The notes: a model not told the origin generated them from the sequence alone. DNA of 64,000 bases from Edaphochlamys debaryana (GCA_016858145.1 JAEHOE010000126.1:186001-250000), one strand, 5' to 3'. Shown: positions 10,201 through 22,478, counted from the first letter of the stretch. Program-made: numbers and translations.

Positions 10201-13034
10201 GGCTGCCGCCGCTGGGGCCCAGCCGGCAGCGGGCCATGGTTGCAGCAGCCGCGGCCGCGGCGCTAGCGGCACGACCGGGCCTGATGCGGCCGCACCCTTC
10301 CCGGCCGGGGGCGGGCGGGTTAGGAATGCCCAACGGTATGGGCATGGCGATGGGCGGCGGCGGCGGGCGGGCGGGTATGATGGGGCTCATGGGCATGGGC
10401 CCCTCCCCGCTGGGCCTGCCGCCTCGCCCGCCCTCGCCCGCAAACGCCGAGGCCTACGCGGCCTACAACGCCGGCGGCGGTGGCGGTCCGAACGACGACC
10501 TGCCGCCCTTCAGCAAGCGGCGGAAGCACGCGCACGGCATGGGGATGGACGGGGACGGGGGCTACGGTGCGCTGCCGGGGCCGCCGCCGCGGCCGCCCTT
10601 CGGCCACCACGCTTACCACGGGCACCCGCACGGGGGCTACGACCCCTCTGACCGCGAGCCGCCCGGCCCGCCCCTCCTCCCCGGCGGCGACCTGCCGCTC
10701 CCGCCGCCGCCGCCGCTGGGCCCCTACGGCCTGGGCGGCGGGCGCTGCGCCTCCGAAGAGCGGGACCCTCTGCCCGACCTACCCCAGCTCCTCTCGGCCG
10801 AGCAGCTGTTTGCGCTACAGCGCCCGCTCGCGCGCCCGCCGCCGCTGCCGCCGCTCCAGGGCGTGCTACAGCCCGAGCGGCACGTGCACGGCCAGCTGAC
10901 CGACTCGTCCACGCTCTTCGCGCTCAACCTGTACGGCAGCTTCCGGCCGGGGTCGTGCGGCTGCGCGGTGGAGTCGGGCATGGGCCATGCAGCAGTGGCA
11001 GCCGACGCTGGGGAGGACTCGGCCGCATCCGCGTCCACCTGTTGTTGGTCACCGCTGGCGTGCCGGGCGGAGGCTCCGTTGTCACCCGTCCTGGAGCCGC
11101 CGGCGGCGCCGCCCGCCGGCGCCGCCGGTGGGGAGCAGCTGCCGGGGCCACCCGGGGCCGGCGGGGCGACGCCGGTGGAGGGCACCGCGCTGCGGCCCCT
11201 GCGGACCACGTCAGCTCTGCAGCTGGCGGGCGGGCCCGGGCCCAGCCCGTACCACCAGCAGGGCTCGCCGGCGACTTACGGCGCATGGGAGGGCGCTGCG
11301 GGATCAGGCGGCGGGGCCCTGGGCCTGGGCGGCGGCGGAGGTGGCGGGTCAACCACCTCCACGCCCACCGTGTCTGGCTTCGGCACCGTGGGGCAGGCGC
11401 ACGGAGGCTTCGGCCCTCCCGCGTCCGCACCTTCCTCCGCCACGGCAGCTACGGCGGCCGCCGGGGGCGGGCCCCTTCCGCCCGTGGTCCCCATCTCCAG
11501 CCTCAGCGACTGGCGGCCAGCGCCTGCCGCCGCCGAGGCCGCATCGGCGGCACCGGCCACCTCCGTGGCGGGTGTGCCGATCGTGCCGCTGGCAGGCGGC
11601 GTGCCCGTGGTCCCGCTAGCCCGGGCCTCCCCCACCGCCTCCCCCGAGCACGGCAGCGCCGCCACGCGCGCAGCGGCGGCGGCGGCTGCAGCCGCGGCCG
11701 AGGAGAACATCGACGGTGAGTCGCGCTCAGCCGCTTGTCGCGCTTTCTCCTTGCCTCCAGGCGCTTGCCACACATGCTCAGCACCTCCGCTCTGCACTGC
11801 CATCAGCTGCCCCTCTCTTGCTCCGTCATTCCTCCCTGCTGCCTCTCCCAATGCGCTCGCCAGTGCTGACCCACCCCTGCCCACGACGCCCCGCCTCCGC
11901 CCCTGCCGTACAGAGTGGCTGCGGCCCGTGTCGTCCAGCCACGCGGAGACGTGGGACGAGCCGGACGGCGCCTTCGAAGCCTACGTGGCAGACATGGTAC
12001 GGCACCGGCTGGGCAAGTACATGCAGCCGGAGCACCCCAGCAGGGTGTCGGTGGCGGAGGCCACGTCACTGCGCGCCAAGGTGAGGCGGGGCCTGGCGGG
12101 GCAGGAACGGCTGGCAAAGAGCTGTTTGAGGAGCTGCCTGGGGTGAAGGCACGCCCGGGCACGGGCAGGCAGACGGGAGGCGCGCTGCAAGCCGACGCGC
12201 GGTGCCTCCCCGTGGCGACGTACTACCCTACTGAGACCGCGCCCTCAGCTTCCCCAGGCCGCTTCAGTTACGCGACTTCGCTCGGCTTCAACTCTCTCCG
12301 TTACCCCACCCCACCCCACCCCACCCCCCACCCCCCAGGTCTACCGCGAGGTGGTGGCCAAGGAGCGGCGCGCCTGGGAGGAGCGGCGCAGCGCGGGCGT
12401 GTTCAAGCCCATCGAGCGGCACAAGCTGGAGGCCAACCTCAAGGAGTTCGTGCGCTCCACCATCAAGCGAATGCGGGACAGGGAGAAGGAGAAGGCCGGC
12501 GGGGGCGGTGCCGGCTCGGGCGCCACGCCGGGCGGCGGCCACGTGCAAGGGCACGGGCACGCCGCGCACGGGCATGCGCACGGGCACGGCCGCGGGTCGG
12601 GCGCCCACGCGCATCCGCCCCAGCAGGCCGTCAACGTGACGCCGCTCCGGTCCTCCGCGAGTGCCTTGCTGCTCACGGGCACGGCCGGCCGCCCGGCGCC
12701 GTCGCCGTCGCCAGCTCCTGACCTCGGGCCCGCGGCGGGCGGAGGCGATGGCCGCGGCGCCACGCCCACACCCACGCCGACGCCCGGCCCAGCGCCGGTA
12801 CCGCAGGAGGTAGCGATGGAGGCGCCCGTGGCAGCGGCGGAGGCCGCTGGTGCAGCGACGGAGGCGCCTGTGGGAGCGGCGGAGGCCGCTGGGGCAGCGG
12901 AGGAGGCGCCGGTGGCAGCGCCGGCGGCGGCGGCGGGCGAGGCGGCGAGGGGCGCCGGCGGCGGCCTGCAAGGGCCCTGCGGTGACGGGGCGGCGGCGGC
13001 CGACGTGGTGATGGCGGAGGCGGCCGCAGCGTGA
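4261..13034 (+). CDS. Set2/ASHH2-type histone H3K36 methyltransferase (CW-AWS-SET-postSET-TFIIS-N-like-SRI)
   Basis: Model: 4261..4514, 4598..4694, 4839..5045, 5791..5862, 6092..6170, 6517..6635, 6842..6955, 7094..7198, 7365..7537, 7705..8222, 8427..9238, 9398..9454, 9636..11715, 11914..12080, 12339..13034; 1849 residues. Domains in order: Ser-rich acidic N-terminus; CW zinc finger about 58-106 ([14 protein letters not shown], then [14 protein letters not shown]); Cys-rich AWS 156-210; SET 211-335 with the cofactor motif NHSCEPNC and catalytic-site FDYNFERYG; post-[11 protein letters not shown] near 335; a TFIIS-N/LW-like helical bundle about 732-915 ending in LLKKFP; long Gln/Gly/Pro/Ala linkers; an SRI-like domain about 1577-1665; a His/Gly-rich tail. 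Set2 enzymes methylate H3K36 in transcribed chromatin, SRI binds the phosphorylated Pol II tail, and plant ASHH2 proteins share the CW module that reads H3K4 methylation. The intron after 9454 uses a GC donor. The start could lie further upstream if a 5' exon exists. Confidence 0.93.
5046..5790 (+). other. Long intron 3 of the Set2-like gene, splitting the AWS domain
   Basis: This 745-base intron is the longest in the gene and falls inside the Cys-rich AWS region (before [12 protein letters not shown]). It is bounded by GT-AG and keeps phase 0. I see no conserved coding sequence or mobile element in it. Confidence 0.7.
12813..12945 (+). repeat. Degenerate Ala/Glu/Pro minisatellite in the last exon of the Set2-like gene
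   Basis: An in-frame repeat of roughly 40 bases encodes copies of [17 protein letters not shown] near the C-terminus. It follows a His/Gly-rich tract ([13 protein letters not shown], about 12553-12600). Both are low-complexity tail sequence beyond the SRI domain. Confidence 0.65.
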
Positions 13035-15834
13035 TTGGTTGGAGCCCGGTCGGAGCGCGTTACTGTTCAGTCAGTGTGGTGGGCAGTTTTTTGAGGTCGC
13101 GTTATAATCTCCGCCGCTCGCCTGCGGCCCGTGTTTCTGACGGACTAGGTTTGCATGCGCGACCCGCGACCTGCCACCATGGGCAGATGATGAGGGCGCC
13201 AAGGGGCCGCGGAGGTGCAGTGTGTCTAGCAGCTAAGGCCTCTCAGCCGCCGACGGCGTTGTGGCCCTCTCCTGCAAGCACGTTTTGGGTGGGCCTATCG
13301 ACCAGGGAGTACTGAACTGAGGGGAGGCGCGCGCGGGCTATGGCTGGGGCCCGGCCCTGTGGATGGCGCGTGTTGCGTCGCTAGGCGGCTGCCCAGCTCG
13401 CTCCGGCGGCTGGAGAACAAAAAGAACGCGTCGATACCCCGGCTTTGAGGCCGGTCGTAAATAGCCCGGGCCTGACCTGAACGGCCGCCAAGGGTTGGGG
13501 CCGCTGAGTGTACGGGGACGCCCGTGTGAGTGGAGAGCTTTTGGATGGCATTACTCTACTCGTCATCTGTGCGCTCGAGGGCTGTAAGCGAGTGTGTGCT
13601 AGTCGCTTTCCTTGTTTGGGCACCTGCTGGTACGAGGGGGTGTCTACCGCACGAGTGGAACGTGCCAACCCTACGGCGCGTGTGCCCCGTTGACTTTGGC
13701 TGCGGCCTGTGACTGTGCTTTAGCTTTCGACGGGTATCCGCCTGACTTAACCTGATTGTGCGTGTGACGATTGATCGGGGCGAGGGCAGTAGGGTGAAGC
13801 AATGTGGGTCGGGGCTTGAGGGGCGGTGGTGTGCATGGGGGGGGGGGGGCGGGGTTTGAGGAGCTGTGCAGGGAAGTCCCTGGCAAAGGGGCACGTGCTG
13901 TAACGGCATGGCCCGTTCTCGGCTCCTAATCTTCACGCAGCCCCGCGGAGCGGCCCCGCAGATTCCAGCACAGCCGGGGCAGCAATACCCAGCGCATGGC
14001 AGTGGGGAGGCGTGTGTGGGCCGCTCGTGGCCAGGACGGAAGGTTCGGTAGCCTCTCGGCACCTGAGACCTGAACCCCATGCTAGGGTCTGGAGGGACCT
14101 GGCCGTTGACCACGCGCCTGGAGCTCAGCGCTGTCGGCACTCGGCACGGCTACACAGCGGCTACTAGCTGTGCTGTAGTTCCTCCGCACCCAACCCCACC
14201 TCGCCGCCGCGGCGCCGCCTCCCCCGCCGCAGCCAATACCGCCACCATCGCCACCGCCAACCCCACTGCACGCTCCCGCGCGCAACCCCCTGCAACCCCG
14301 GTCGCCGCCTGGAGAGGGCTGGGTGAGGTCGCCGGGCTTGAGGTCCGTAGGTGCAAGCTCCCTTGTTGGCGGCAGGCGCAGGCGGCGCCGCCGGTGCATC
14401 CACGGTTGCACCCGCGCGCTTACCCAGCGCCAGGACCCGTCCCCGCTCCATGAAACCCTCCCAGTCGCTGGTCCCGGCAGGCGTAGGCGCGGGCAGTGGG
14501 CGCACAGGGGCCGGGGCCGGCGCGGCGCCCGCGTGCAAGCGGCTGTAGCGGTCTGGGAGGCCCCTGTGGAGTTGATTTACACCCTGCAGGGTCTGCTGGG
14601 TGCCAAGGGAACGAGACCAAAGCAAGGCGAGAAAGGAAGGTTCCGCATGCGGCGCGGCCGGCATGCATCGGTTGGATTGGACGCGGGTGCTGTGGAAATG
14701 CACCCGTGGAGCGTGCACACGTGAAGGGACACTCTGCGGCGGCTAGCAGAGCTGTGGCGGCTGCCAGCTCTGCGCATGCGGGAAGCAACCAGACCGGGGC
14801 CACCCCTTCCACCTGTACGTCTTCGCATACCAGCACTCTAGGCCTTGCCCCCAGGCTCGACGACCCCAGGCCGGGCCAGGCCAAGTGTCCTAGGGCGCAC
14901 CAACCGCTGAGGAACTTGGCTTCAGGTCGCACCCAGGCCGGGAAAGCTCTTGGAGACATAACATGAGCACACACGTCAGCAACAGATGGGTATACGTGGC
15001 TGGAGTCGAGCACTTGCTCTGAGACCGGAAGCCGGCGGCCGCGAGTTCCGGGAGGAGGCGAGGGGCCCCGGAACCACAGCCCCGACTCAACTGCGGTGAC
15101 CGTGCCCAGGCCTTGAAGCTGTTGATTGCGGCATGTATGTATATGAATTGCAGAGCAGTTGAGCGGGGGTGCGAGGCCGTAACCGAGCTCAGTCCGCCAG
15201 ATGCGCGGGCTGGTGGGAGAGAAAGGCTCAGGGCATACCAAGCGCCCCAGTATGCGCCTGTACCTGCAACTCGTGTATACACCTTTCCGTCTGAACAAAG
15301 CGCACCATCATTCGCCGAAACACCCCGAAGTGCTCTGACTGGCAATCGACCGAAACCCTAAGCGCGTAGGAGAGCCGCTTGCCCCGCCGAATGTAACGGG
15401 AGCTTGATGACCGCCAGCAAAGACGCCACGGCCCTGGGCCCTGGCCAACGCCGGCTGGGGAGCTCGCGGGACGCGCGGGACTGGGTATCGTCTGCTCGCT
15501 CAGCGGTTCAGCGGGAATGGCCAGCGTCCGGGCCCAACGGCAGCAATATCAAGTGAGCCAAGCGTGTTGCGAAATGTGTGGGCCTGGGCTTAGGGCCTCG
15601 GGGCCCCCGCAAGTCTGGTTACCCGAGGACTTGCGCTGGGCGCGTCTGTGGCCTGCAACGCCGCAGTGCCTTCAGCAGTACGCTAGAACTAAGCGCCTTG
15701 ATACTCTGAAGAGACGTGGCTCGAACGAGCGGTCGTTTTTGCTGCTTTTGGGCAGTCCCGCGCGCTCGAGAAGCTTTCCGTTCCGCGAGCGGCCCCTCTT
15801 CGCTGCTTGGCCCATATCTCTGCTATTAGAAAGG
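13035..15834. other. Gene-poor interval between the Set2-like and acidic-domain genes
   Basis: The proximal part is probably the 3' untranslated region of the Set2-like gene; a TGTAA signal lies at 13583-13587, about 550 bases past the stop. A poly-G run occurs near 13840-13850. The longest frame here (292 codons, minus, 14420-15298) has no recognisable domain or matching splice partners. The distal part probably holds the promoter and 5' leader of the next gene. Confidence 0.5.
13583..13587 (+). terminator. Candidate TGTAA poly(A) signal of the Set2-like gene
   Basis: TGTAA is the standard green-algal nuclear poly(A) signal. This is the first copy after the stop codon, giving an inferred 3' untranslated region of about 550-570 bases. 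A second copy occurs near 13898. Confidence 0.5.
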
Positions 15835-18800
15835 ATGGAAGCAACGCCCAGGTTGGCTTTACCCGCGACGTCGACCCAAACTCCGTCGGCAAACAGCGTT
15901 TCGCTCTCGGGTGCACCGAGTCGAAGCGCCCTGCCCGCGCCCGCATTGAGTCGCAAATGCCTGCTGCTCTGTGATCTGGTCGCTCCGCAAGGAGACCGTC
16001 GACCCTGCTGCACAATTCTTAACTTGCGGAATCCGTCCTCCGCTCGCAGACGAGAGTGCGCGCTCACGCTGCTGGCCGACCCGGAGCTCCGTCTTCGTGT
16101 CTGCCATCTAGAAGATATCCTTCGCGCACGTCAGCTGCTGTCGCGGCTGCAAACGGTGAGAGCGCACGCCGAACGTCGCATCTGAGCTCGTCTGGCGTAC
16201 GCCGGGCTATTGTTTCTCAGACGGACTGCAAACCACTCTTGACTGACGCTACTGACGCTCTTTGGCTGGGTAACCTTGCCTTGCCAGGCAAACGGCCAGA
16301 CGCCTCCTTGCACGCTCGGCGTCAAGGACTTGCCCCCGCCGGTGCAGCTCCAGACCGCTCTGGCTGACCCGTCCTTCGCAGCTCTCTTTGAGCTGGACAC
16401 CAGCGTTTCGGAGCCTGAGTGGGGTATGCAGGTGAGGGCGGTTGCAGTGGCGTTACGGCGCGCTTGCGGCCGGGGGGTGTCTCGACTCGTGCAAACCCCA
16501 GACCACAAACCCTAGTCTGGGCCTTTCGTTTCTGGCCCCCGTGTGGCTGCACATGCATGCCGCTGCTTTCCCTCGCCTCAGCTGGACAGAGCCTGGCGCC
16601 TGCACTGGGTATCGCCGCGAGCCCCATTACATGTGTGACGTGGCACCTGTCTGTCTCATGCCTGCTGCAAGAAGTGGTGACCCGCAATACTCAACACGTG
16701 TGTTCAGATCCCGCCAAAATGCAGCTGTGTCGTTCGTCCGTGCCACTGGTCAAGACATAAATTCAGGCGGCGACACGGCTCGACAAAGACGCCATCTTAG
16801 GACCTGAGCCTATGCATGGTTCTGTCCATCCGTGTGCCCCCTTCCCCCAGGTTCTGTGGCTCAACACGGCCGCTCTGCAGAGGGAGCTCGGCCTCCCGCC
16901 ACCGCCCAGCCCGCCGCCACTGCTCTCCCCGCCCACATCCGCCCGCACCCCCTCCGGCCACCTCGCGGCGCTTCCCGCCACGCCCGCCGCCGTCACCTCC
17001 GCCACCCCCTCCGCCACCGCCGCCAACGGCCACATCAGCGCCAGCGCGGCCGCGGCGGCGGCAGCCGCCGCCGGCACCGCCGCCGCCATGGACCCTGCCC
17101 TGCTCGCCGCCATCGAGTCTGCCTTCCCCGCCTACCTCACCGATGACGAAGACTACCTGGCCGTAGCCGCCTGCTACTGCCTGGCGACGCGCCGTGATCC
17201 CAAGGGGCTACTGCCGCCGTACAGCCTCCACCTGACGGATCTGGCGGCGCACCTGCGCGGCTACGCCACCGCCGACGCCCGCCTGGCGGCGGTGCTGCAG
17301 CGCCTGGCGGCGGCGATGGCGCGCCGCGTCGGCGCCGCCAGCGGGCCCGGCGGCGGCGGCGCGCCGACGCTGGCCCAGGGCATGGCGGTGCGCGTGGCGG
17401 AGCTGCTGGCGGCGCCGCGGGCCCGCATGGTGTTCCGCCAGAGCGAGTCGCTGTCCCGCAAGGGCGAGCGCGTGGTGAGCCTGGCGGTGGAGCAGCTGAT
17501 GAGGGGCCTGGGCCCCGCCGCTGCCGGCCCCGCTGGCGCCGCCGCCAGGCCCGGCGGCCGCACCAGCGGGGGCGGCGCAGGCCCCGGCGCCGGGCTCCCG
17601 CTCGACGCGTGGCAGTGCGACAGCGCGGCGGTGGCGGCGGCCGCCGGCGCCCTGCCCGGCGGCGACGCGCTGCCGTCGTTCCTGTTCGAGTACGAGGCCG
17701 GTACGGCAGCGAGCGACGTGTACGTCAGAGACGACAAGGCGGGCGGGCCGCTGGCGGCCCACAGGGACCAGTACGGCACGTCATCGCCCGCCGCCAACTC
17801 GCCAGCGAGCGCGCCGCGCGGCAGCAGCGGCGGCGGCGCTGGGCCAAACGCGACGGCGCAGATGCACCCATCCAACGCCGCCAACCTGCAGCACGCCTGG
17901 TCCGACAGCGGCCGTAGCCTCAGCGCATCCGGCGGCGGCGCCGGCCACCCCCACTTCTCCCTGCACCCCGCGGCGTCGGAGCCCGCGCCGCTGCCGTACC
18001 TCGGCTCGAGCCTTTCGGCTACCTCCGGCGGCGCCGCCACCGCGTACGGCTACGTCAGCGGCGGCTCGCCCGCCGCCAACGCGGCGGCGGCGCTGCAGCG
18101 ACGCAACACGGAGCCGACGGCGGCGGCGCCGTCGGGCCACTCCGGGTACGACGTCAGCGCCGGCGGCGGCTGGTCGGGCATGGGCGGCACCACCAGTGCT
18201 GGCGGCGGCTCGCGGCTCGACGGCTCTTCCCCTTGCGGCTCCTTCAGCTCCAACATGAGGTCAGTGTGTGGGTACTTCTCTGTGTCGCGAGCAGGACAGC
18301 AGAGATGGAGGCTGAAGTCGTCCTGTCACCAGCACGGTCTAAGCCGCCTTGAGGGGTGCCTGCTTGCGTGGGATGCCCTGCCGCCAGCGTCCAGGATGCC
18401 TATCGTTCGACGCTCTTCGGGGCCCAGCGTTTCGCGTCACGCCTTGCCCAGTCACTAACAACCACCGTGGCTTTGCTGCCGCGCCCCCCCCCCCCCCCGC
18501 CCCCGCAGGTACCCCCTGTTCGGCGCCGGCACCCCCGCGGACCTCGGGCCCTACGCACCCGGCAACACCCTGGCGGGCAGCGGCAGCGGCCCCAGCGGCG
18601 GCGGCGCCGGCCCCGGCGGCGCCGCCGGGCCTCTGCTCAGCCGCTCCTCCTGCGGCCTCGCCTGCTCCCCCGGCGGCCCCGCTCAGGAGCTCAACGTGCC
18701 GCCCGAGATCGCCGGTGTGTGGTCTGGCGGCATGGCGGCGGCGGCGGCGGCCGCCAGCCGGCGGGAGTCGCTGGCGGCGCTGGGGTTGGGGCCTGACGGC

Positions 18801-21800
18801 GGCGCCGTGGGAGGGCTGTTCGCCATGTCCCCCACGTCCGAGGTGGGTCCGCGCGGTCTGTGAATGCCTCACTGCAGTCTACAGCCTCTTTCCAGGGCTT
18901 CGAGGTTCCTGCACTTCGCACGCTGTGATGCTGAAAGGTTTCTACCAATGCGGTGCAAATGACAGCAATTGTGCTTTGAATGGGTCCGCTGCTGTGCTAC
19001 ACGGTTCCTCCCTTTTCCCAGCATTTATGCTTGATTTTACACTTGAATGCCGGTGCCTCCCTGCCGCTCGACCCCCTGCACCCCCGCCCCGCCCCCACTG
19101 CACCGCAGAGCTCTCAGCTGTGGGAGCGCGTCGCCTCCCGCCATGCCTCGGGCCACCACCACCACCCGGGGCAGGGGCAGGGCCAGGGGCAGCAGGGCAA
19201 CCACAACACCCTGCCCGGCTTCAACAGCTACAACCCCAACGGCGGCGGCGGCGGCGGCGACGGCTTCAACGTCGGCTCCGCGCCGCCGGCCATGCTGCCG
19301 CCCTTCTTCAGCGGCGGCGGCATGCAGGGCTACGGCGGCGGCGGCGGCGGCGGCTACGGTGGCGGCGGCGGCGGCAACCCGATGCACGAGTACGCCAGCT
19401 GGCAGTCCTCCTCGCCTGACGTCGGCGGCCGCTCCGCCCCCGTCGACGACGCCACCGCCGGCTCCTGGCTGCTGGCACACGGCGCCCGCGCCGCCGCCGG
19501 CTGCGGCGGCGCCGCCGCCAGCGGCGGCAGCGCGGCGCAGGCCGCCGCCGCGAACCGCCTGCTGGCGGCGGCGGCTGCCGCCGCCGCTGGCATGAACGAC
19601 GCCGCTGCGGCGGCGGCCGCCGGCGGTCCGGGTGGCGGCGCTGGCGGCGGCGCTCCGTGTGCCAGTGTGAGTGAGGAGAGCGAGGAGGCGGCTTCCATGC
19701 TGGGCGGCCCCCTGGAGCTGGACCCCGTGGCACTCACACTCGAGGTGCGCCGTACGCACGTGCACGTGTACGGGATGTACGGGCAAGAGTGGGCCAGCTT
19801 ATAGGTTGCTGGAGTTGCGACCAAGATATACGCCATGTTTCTGTCAGCTGAGCTCGACCGTCTTTGCCCCACAGGCGATCATTGGTTTCGACCCGTCCGA
19901 CCCCGCCGCCGCCGCCCGCCGCGCCGCCGCCGCCGGCGCTGGCAAGGGCCTGATCGCCGCCGCGGCCGGCGGCAACCCCAACGCCGGCGGCGGCGCCTCC
20001 GCCAACGGCTACGCCGCCGGTAGCGCTGGCGGCGCCGGCAACGCCGACGGCAGCAGCCGCAACAGCAGCCTTGACTCGGCGGAGGCGCTGCAGGCCGCCG
20101 CCGCCAACGGCAACGCCGCCGCCGCCGCCGTACTCACGGGCTGGTCCGCCATGGCGGCGCGGGGCGCCGCCGCCAACGGCGGCATGTCCAACTTTGGCAT
20201 GTCGCCGGGCGGGCCCGGCGCCGCCGGACGCCTAATGGGCAGCTCCCCCCTTCAGAACGCCATCAATGCCCAAAACGCCATCAATGCACAGAACGCGATT
20301 AATGCCCAACACGCCATCAACGCCCAAAACGCGATCAACCACTCCAACGCCGCCGCCGCCGCCGCCATGGCCCAGGGCCTGGTCGCCGCCATGGGCGCCG
20401 CGGGCCTGGGCCCGGGCATGGGCGGGCTGGGGTCCAGCCTGGGCCAGGGCCTGGGCCCGCTTGGGCCCGGGGGCCTGGGTGGCCTGGGCCTGGCCAGCAG
20501 CGCGCCCACCGGCGGCGGCGGCATGTCGGCGGCTGCTCGGGAGCTGTTTGGCGGCGTCGGCAAGACGCTGCACCCCAAGCTGACGCCGCGTGTGCGGGAT
20601 GAGATACTGGCGTTGGTGCGGACGGTGCCCGGACTCAAGGTGGGTTTGGAGGGGGGGAGGGAAGCGCGGGAGGGAGGGGACGGACAGGGGGGAGGGTGTG
20701 TGGAGGGGGCTCGGTTGCGTTCCTTTACCCGGCGGTTCTCAGCAAACCCCCTGCCATTTCCCGCCGTTCGTCCCCAACCCCTCCTGCGTTGTGCAGCCCT
20801 CTTTTCATCCCCCTCTGAATGGAGCCCCCCTACCGGTACCTGATTTCACCCCTCCGCACCCTCATGCCTTTCCCCCTTCCCCCCTCCCCTTACCCCCCAC
20901 CCCGCCCCCCAGCTGGAGGACTTTGACGACGGCGTGCTGCACCAGCTGACGCTCAAGAAGAGCGAGGAGGAGGCAGTGGGGGCGCTGAGGATGCTGGCGG
21001 CGGAGAACGTGAGGGGGGGAGGTTGAAGGGAGGGGCAGGGAGGGAGGGAAACCGCAGGGAGGGGCAGGTCCCGGGCGAGCAAGGACAGCAAGGCGTGTCT
21101 GCCCGCCCTCATTCCGCCGCACAGTGCAGTCCCCTGCGGCCCAGCGCGCCCGCGTGTGGGGCTCACCCCGCTCCCTCCTATGGCCCCCCACCGCCTCACC
21201 CGTCCACCCCCATCCTCCCGCATCCCCCCCATCTGCCAGGTGTCGGGCATACAGCACATGGCGGCGTACATCAACCACGTGATCAAGAACTACCACCTGG
21301 TCGGACTGGGGGGCGGCCCGGCGGGCGCGCACGGCCCCGGCGGACCGGGCGGGGCGGCGGCGCTGCTGCCCAGCGGTGAGGGGGCAGGGGAGGGGCGGGG
21401 AGGGGAGGGGAGGGGGAGGGGAGGGGAGGGGGAGCGGCGGGTAGGGAAGGGATGCCTAGGTCTCACCGCGGCTCCCCGTACGCCTAGGATCCAGTGCCAG
21501 GCGAGCTCTTGCTAAAGCTGGTGCCGTCTCAGGAGGACAGGGGATGGTGGGGCAGCACGACCACCTCTTCTCTGCTACATCTCCGTACACCTCGATCCAA
21601 CCTCGCCCCAACCTCCCCCCCATTTGCCCCCTTCCCCCCACCCCGGAAACCCCCCAGCCACGGTCCGCGCCAACTCCACGCCCGTCTCCTCCAAGGCCAT
21701 CCTGCAGAAGCTGCCCTTGCGCGTGTACCGCCGCCTGGAGGAGGTGATCAACAAGTGCTCGCACATGGAGTGGAAGCACTTTGACGCGGGGGTGGTCAAG

Positions 21801-22478
21801 GTGGGTGGGTGCCGGGGTGGTGATGCGGGGTGGGGACGGGTGGGGGGGCGTGCTGAGGGTGGGGGGGAGCCCAGCCCGACAGCCGCCGTGCTGAGTCCCG
21901 GACGCACACATCCCTCCCTCTTCCCCTCCATCGTATTGTCAAGCTGATGGCCCAGCCCCGCTCTTCATGCTTGCAACCCACGCCCTCCTCTCCTACCCCC
22001 CCACCCACCCTTTCCCCCACCCCAGGTGATGGCCCAGCTGGCTGAGATCGGCGAGGAGGACGTGTTCGAGGAGCTCGAGCTGCTCAAGAGCACGGACCTG
22101 TCTAACGTGGAGTACATGCCGGCGTACCTGAACAAGCGGCTCAACAACAGGTGGGGCGGGAGCGGATGGTGAGGTGGGGTGGGGTGGAGTGGAATGAGCG
22201 ATCGGCGGAGGGAAGGTTGCTGCGGGGGCTTTGCGCCTGTGTCGCCGGACAAGCCCCTCCACGTGACGTTGCCAATCCCCGGGAAGGTGCTTCGGCCCTC
22301 GCATTCGGGTAACGAGCTGGATCTCATGTGGATGTCCCATTGCGCTCTTCGCCCCCAACCCGTGTCCCCGCCCCACCCCCGCCCCGCCCCACCCCCGCCC
22401 CACCCCAGGCTCTGGTCCCGCCGCAAGATGCTGACGTCAGCCGCCGCGGCGGCCGCGGCTGCGGGCGTGGGGCCGTGA
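15835..22478 (+). CDS. Large low-complexity protein with tandem C-terminal hnRNP-Q-type acidic domains
   Basis: Model: 15835..16155, 16288..16431, 16851..18259, 18509..18842, 19109..19744, 19875..20639, 20913..21008, 21240..21375, 21658..21800, 22026..22150, 22409..22478; 1392 residues, GT-AG throughout. The middle is Ala/Gly/Ser-rich with a NAINAQ repeat at about 1075-1102. Two related C-terminal modules, about 1180-1258 (DEILALVRTVPGLKLEDFDD, then IQHMAAYINHVIKNY) and 1283-1370 (LPLRVYRRLEEV, then LSNVEYMPAYLNKRLNN), match the pattern of the acidic domain that precedes the RNA-binding domains in hnRNP Q/R-type proteins and can contact RNA or partners. No RRM is visible. A helical segment about 240-350 (DDEDYLAVAACYCLATRR) is unassigned. 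The ATG at 15835 was chosen because codon use becomes gene-like only after it; the frame stays open back to 15517. A post-transcriptional role is inference from the acidic domains only. Confidence 0.8.
20256..20339 (+). repeat. In-frame 18-base minisatellite encoding NAINAQ units
   Basis: About 4.7 tandem copies of an 18-base unit encode NAINAQ with one Asn-to-His change. The copies differ mainly at third positions and use codons such as AAT and ATT that are otherwise rare in this gene. Confidence 0.85.
21376..21440 (+). repeat. GGGGA-type G-run repeat at the start of an intron
   Basis: Directly after the donor at 21376 the intron is almost continuous runs of three to five G separated by single A or C. 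On the coding strand, and in the pre-mRNA, this could form a G-quadruplex near the splice donor. Function is inference. Confidence 0.6.

Noticed and set aside
14420..15298. 292-codon minus-strand open frame as a gene
   Set aside because: Composition and codon choice do not match the genes here, no domain is visible, and I could not join it to further exons. A short lineage-specific gene cannot be excluded.
15517..15834. Upstream in-frame extension of the acidic-domain protein to the ATG at 15517
   Set aside because: The added 106 residues have unlike-gene codon use and no conserved features. The ATG at 15835 has a better context.
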